A stretch of 8,418 nucleotides of DNA from Alphaproteobacteria bacterium (GTDB taxonomy: Bacteria > Pseudomonadota > Alphaproteobacteria > Rhizobiales > Hyphomicrobiaceae): contig JAJRRE010000292.1 in assembly GCA_024279745.1 (NCBI GenBank), forward strand, positions 1-8,418, given 5' to 3'. Position numbers and translations under genes: made by a program. The notes under the pieces were generated by a model. It saw only the letters and a list, made by a program, of their open reading frames with translations. It was not told the DNA's origin and did not search any database. How positions within the stretch are numbered: the first letter of the stretch is position 1; each line of letters opens with the position of its first letter. Shown one piece after another: positions 7,034 to 8,418 of this stretch.

Positions 7034-7438
7034 ATGCAGCACGATTCAGCGGGCCTAACGACGCAGCAGGAGCCCGAGCAAGAGGCTGTAACCGGTGAAG
7101 ACCTCGAGAACGGCGACGTTGAGGTCCTTAACGCCATGCGCTCAGCTGCCGAACAGGCGGCTGAGGTTTTGCGGTCGATCGGCAGTCCGTACCGGCTGAT
7201 GATACTATGCCTGTTAATGGAGAGCGAAAAGACGGTAACCGATATCTGCGCGGCAATCGGCGCTCGGCAAAGTCTGACGTCCCAGCATCTCACTCGTTTG
7301 CGCCTTGACGGCTTGGTAAAAGTTGAGCGGCGCGGGCATTTTGCTTATTATTCGCTCAATGATGAGTTGACCAAAGAAATCGTAGCAACGCTGTACAATC
7401 ATTATTGCGCAACCGGTGCGATCCCGGACAAGAAATAA
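7034..7438 (+). CDS. ArsR-family repressor, BigR/SqrR/SoxR-like persulfide sensor
   Basis: This 134-residue winged-helix repressor has an acidic N-terminal extension (about 1-35), then an ArsR fold. RLMILCLLMESE is helix 2, TVTDICAAIG helix 3, and QSLTSQHLTRLRLDGLV (79-95) the recognition helix. A beta-wing around VERRGHFAYYSL (97-108) and a C-terminal helix ending LYNHYC follow. Cys59 and Cys125 sit in the positions of the redox pair in BigR (Cys42/Cys108 as I recall) and SqrR (Cys41/Cys107), with the same 66-residue spacing. In those proteins persulfides form a polysulfide bridge that releases DNA. A third cysteine, Cys72, is extra. The CxC metal motif of classical ArsR is absent, so metal sensing is less likely. 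The start at 7034 has AGGGAAAGG upstream (AAGG 9 bases away); an in-frame ATG at 6989 has no usable site. An operator-like repeat overlaps the promoter. The likely target genes are its own and perhaps sulfur genes beyond the right edge. Confidence 0.82.
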   Translation: MQHDSAGLTTQQEPEQEAVTGEDLENGDVEVLNAMRSAAEQAAEVLRSIGSPYRLMILCLLMESEKTVTDICAAIGARQSLTSQHLTRLRLDGLVKVERRGHFAYYSLNDELTKEIVATLYNHYCATGAIPDKK

Positions 7439-7478
7439 ACCGTACACGGCTCACGCACGCCAATCGCTTGTGAAATAG

Positions 7479-7513
7479 AAAATCCAGCTCCGATCGCGGT
7501 GGCTGGATTTTTT
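7479..7513 (+). terminator. Intrinsic terminator of the ArsR-family gene
   Basis: AAAATCCAGC (7479-7488) pairs perfectly with GCTGGATTTT (7502-7511), with a 13-base loop that can form a further CCG/CGG pairing. The stem ends in a run of six T at 7508-7513. It lies about 40 bases after the stop codon. On the opposite strand the stem is followed by only four T, so it may partly stop convergent transcription as well. Confidence 0.9.
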
Positions 7514-7562
7514 AATGGTGATGGATCAATATTTCAGAAGCCACAGCCATAGCGCCGGGCCT

Positions 7563-7598
7563 GGGATCTGTGTCTGGGGGCTGGGGATCTGGGTCTGG
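7563..7598. repeat. Direct repeat, 15-base units with 21-base period
   Basis: GGGATCTGTGTCTGG (7563-7577) recurs as GGGATCTGGGTCTGG (7584-7598) with one mismatch. The sequence between is G-rich. It lies in non-coding DNA between two convergent genes. Confidence 0.75.
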
Positions 7599-7654
7599 CA
7601 GCCATCGCGATCCGGTAGCCCCCCGCGTAGATCAGGCAGCAAGGCCCAGGCTAA

Positions 7655-7678
7655 AATGCTTCAATGCTTCAATGCTTG
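7655..7678. repeat. 8-base tandem repeat, three copies
   Basis: AATGCTTC occurs at 7655-7662 and 7663-7670 and as AATGCTTG at 7671-7678. This is a small tandem repeat of the sort that changes copy number by slippage. It lies about 40 bases downstream of the thioredoxin stop codon. Confidence 0.8.
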
Positions 7679-7718
7679 AGTTACAGCCAGTTTTTAGAGA
7701 TAGTTGCGGTCGCTTGCG

Positions 7719-8213
7719 TTATTGCGTGACCGCGCTGCTTTGCTCAGGATTATAACCGGCCTTCTTCAGCAGCTCTTCCAGCATCGGCCAAAAGAAGTTC
7801 TGCCCCGTATATCCCAAAATACGGCCCACTTCCTTGCCTTTACGCATGACAATAAATGTCGGCGTATAGACCACGCGCTTAAAGGCCTGCGCTTGATTTT
7901 CATGAATGAAAACCGTCTTCAAAGGTGCAAATCGGCCTTCGGGGGTCTTGGCGTATATGCTGCCGATTTCCCGATGCCAGCGCACACAATAGGGGCAGCC
8001 GGTTTCTTCAACCATGACCAGGGCCACATCAGACGAATTAGGATTTGCCTGGGTGGCTTTGGCGGCAAAGCCAGCAGGCGCCAGAATGATCTGCAAGGCC
8101 AATAATATGACAAAGACAAATTCGCGCCGTCTTTGTCCGCTGGGCCTGCTGGGTCCGCTGGGCCTGCTGGGTCCGCTGGCAAACCAATCTAATGTCTTAG
8201 CTGAATTGATCAT
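7719..8213 (-). CDS. Exported thioredoxin-fold protein, SoxS-like, CPYC active site
   Basis: This 164-residue protein is predicted to be exported and to act as a thiol-disulfide oxidoreductase in the periplasm. Its N-terminus has an unusually long hydrophilic region containing PSRPSG repeats, then RRR and a hydrophobic core at about 31-49. A likely cleavage site follows around GFA-AKA (residues 49-53). The thioredoxin domain has the redox motif TGCPYCVRWH (Cys73, Cys76) and the cis-proline loop YTPTF (Pro118). EIGSIYAKTPEG...APL between them is the pattern I associate with SoxS, the periplasmic thioredoxin of alphaproteobacterial sulfur-oxidation clusters, which keeps the SoxY carrier active. 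The ATG has AGGA 7 bases upstream. It is convergent with the repressor gene. Without sox genes in view, a general cytochrome-maturation or disulfide-reduction role is also possible. Confidence 0.8.
   Translation of the reverse strand: MINSAKTLDWFASGPSRPSGPSRPSGQRRREFVFVILLALQIILAPAGFAAKATQANPNSSDVALVMVEETGCPYCVRWHREIGSIYAKTPEGRFAPLKTVFIHENQAQAFKRVVYTPTFIVMRKGKEVGRILGYTGQNFFWPMLEELLKKAGYNPEQSSAVTQ
8135..8179. repeat. 18-base tandem repeat in the thioredoxin 5' end (about 2.4 copies)
   Basis: TCCGCTGGGCCTGCTGGG occurs at 8136-8153 and, without any difference, at 8154-8171. TCCGCTGG of a third unit follows at 8172-8179. In the thioredoxin frame each unit encodes PSRPSG, placed ahead of the basic and hydrophobic parts of the signal peptide. 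Identity between copies suggests recent duplication. Confidence 0.9.
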
Positions 8214-8360
8214 GTATCGGTCCTACCAGTGAATGGAAAAGGCAAATGCTGCATCTGCGAAGACATCTTTATTTACAATCTGAGTATTGCCAACAGCGCC
8301 AGCCAATGATTTTACTGGGCCGGAGTACAAACTGCGACCATATCGGTCGACTATAGCCTA

Positions 8361-8376
8361 AATGCAGGTTTGCATT
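8361..8376. promoter_or_regulatory. Inverted repeat AATGCA-GGTT-TGCATT, candidate regulatory site
   Basis: A perfect 6-4-6 inverted repeat is followed directly by AT-rich sequence (AAATATATTGATG). It lies about 150 bases upstream of the thioredoxin ATG and about 40 bases before the right edge. There, GCGGAGTA at 8411-8418 looks like a ribosome binding site for a rightward gene starting just outside the window, although the ATG at 8409 could itself be a start. The region 8214-8418 is therefore probably a divergent promoter region. I could not place a confident -35/-10 pair on either strand. Confidence 0.35.
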
Positions 8377-8418
8377 CAAATATATTGATGTGCTACTGTT
8401 GACGCGTTATGCGGAGTA

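Larger units (their letters stand above)
7514..7718. other. Convergent non-coding spacer with short tandem repeats
   Basis: These 205 bases separate the terminator of the repressor gene from the stop codon of the thioredoxin gene. No gene is supported. The spacer contains a 21-base-period repeat and an 8-base tandem repeat. GCCTGGG near 7560 and CCCAGGC near 7645 could pair across about 80 bases. No clear terminator for the leftward thioredoxin gene was found. Confidence 0.6.

Noticed and set aside
6841..7293. Minus-strand open frame of 150 codons opposite the ArsR-family gene
   Set aside because: It runs antisense through the repressor gene, its promoter and its leader, has no family resemblance and has no good start context. 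The repressor on the plus strand explains the region.
7563..7678. CRISPR-like array or mobile-element ends in the repeats between the convergent genes
   Set aside because: Repeat units are too short and contiguous with no spacers. No inverted terminal repeats, target-site duplication or transposase were seen.

Overview
The window most resembles an alphaproteobacterial chromosome. The basis is moderate GC content, three large beta-oxidation genes of the FadE/FadJ/FadI type in one operon, and an ArsR-family regulator and a periplasmic thioredoxin of the kinds found near sulfur-oxidation genes in that class. The assignment rests on family resemblance only; there is no rRNA or other marker here.

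Layout from left to right. Bases 1-224 hold the 5' part of an exported, proline-rich small protein (minus strand) that runs off the left edge. Bases 225-485 are non-coding. Bases 486-6472 hold a minus-strand operon read right to left: fadE (acyl-CoA dehydrogenase), fadJ (enoyl-CoA hydratase / 3-hydroxyacyl-CoA dehydrogenase) and fadI (thiolase). Bases 6473-7033 are a divergent control region with a TTGACG-TATG-CGTCAA palindrome on the fadE side and a promoter with an overlapping perfect inverted repeat on the other. Bases 7034-7438 encode an ArsR-family repressor with the two-cysteine signature of the BigR/SqrR/SoxR persulfide sensors, followed by a clear intrinsic terminator. Bases 7514-7718 are non-coding with short tandem repeats. 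Bases 7719-8213 (minus) encode an exported SoxS-like thioredoxin. The last 205 bases are its upstream region and probably the control region of a further gene just beyond the right edge.

How the genes work together. The fad operon encodes every catalytic step of one beta-oxidation turn: dehydrogenation, hydration, second dehydrogenation and thiolysis. An electron-transfer flavoprotein and an acyl-CoA synthetase must be encoded elsewhere. The right part looks like a separate reactive-sulfur module: a thiol-switch repressor that probably represses itself, and an exported CPYC thioredoxin that in related bacteria acts on sulfur-oxidation proteins. The two genes are convergent and separated by a terminator, so co-regulation is an inference.

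The most unusual observations are the operator/promoter overlap in front of the sensor gene, and two 18-base-period tandem repeats inside the ends of two unrelated genes (the fadJ C-terminus and the thioredoxin N-terminus) that resemble each other in sequence, orientation and reading frame. No CRISPR array, tRNA, rRNA, insertion sequence or phage gene was seen, and I found no clearly undescribed system.
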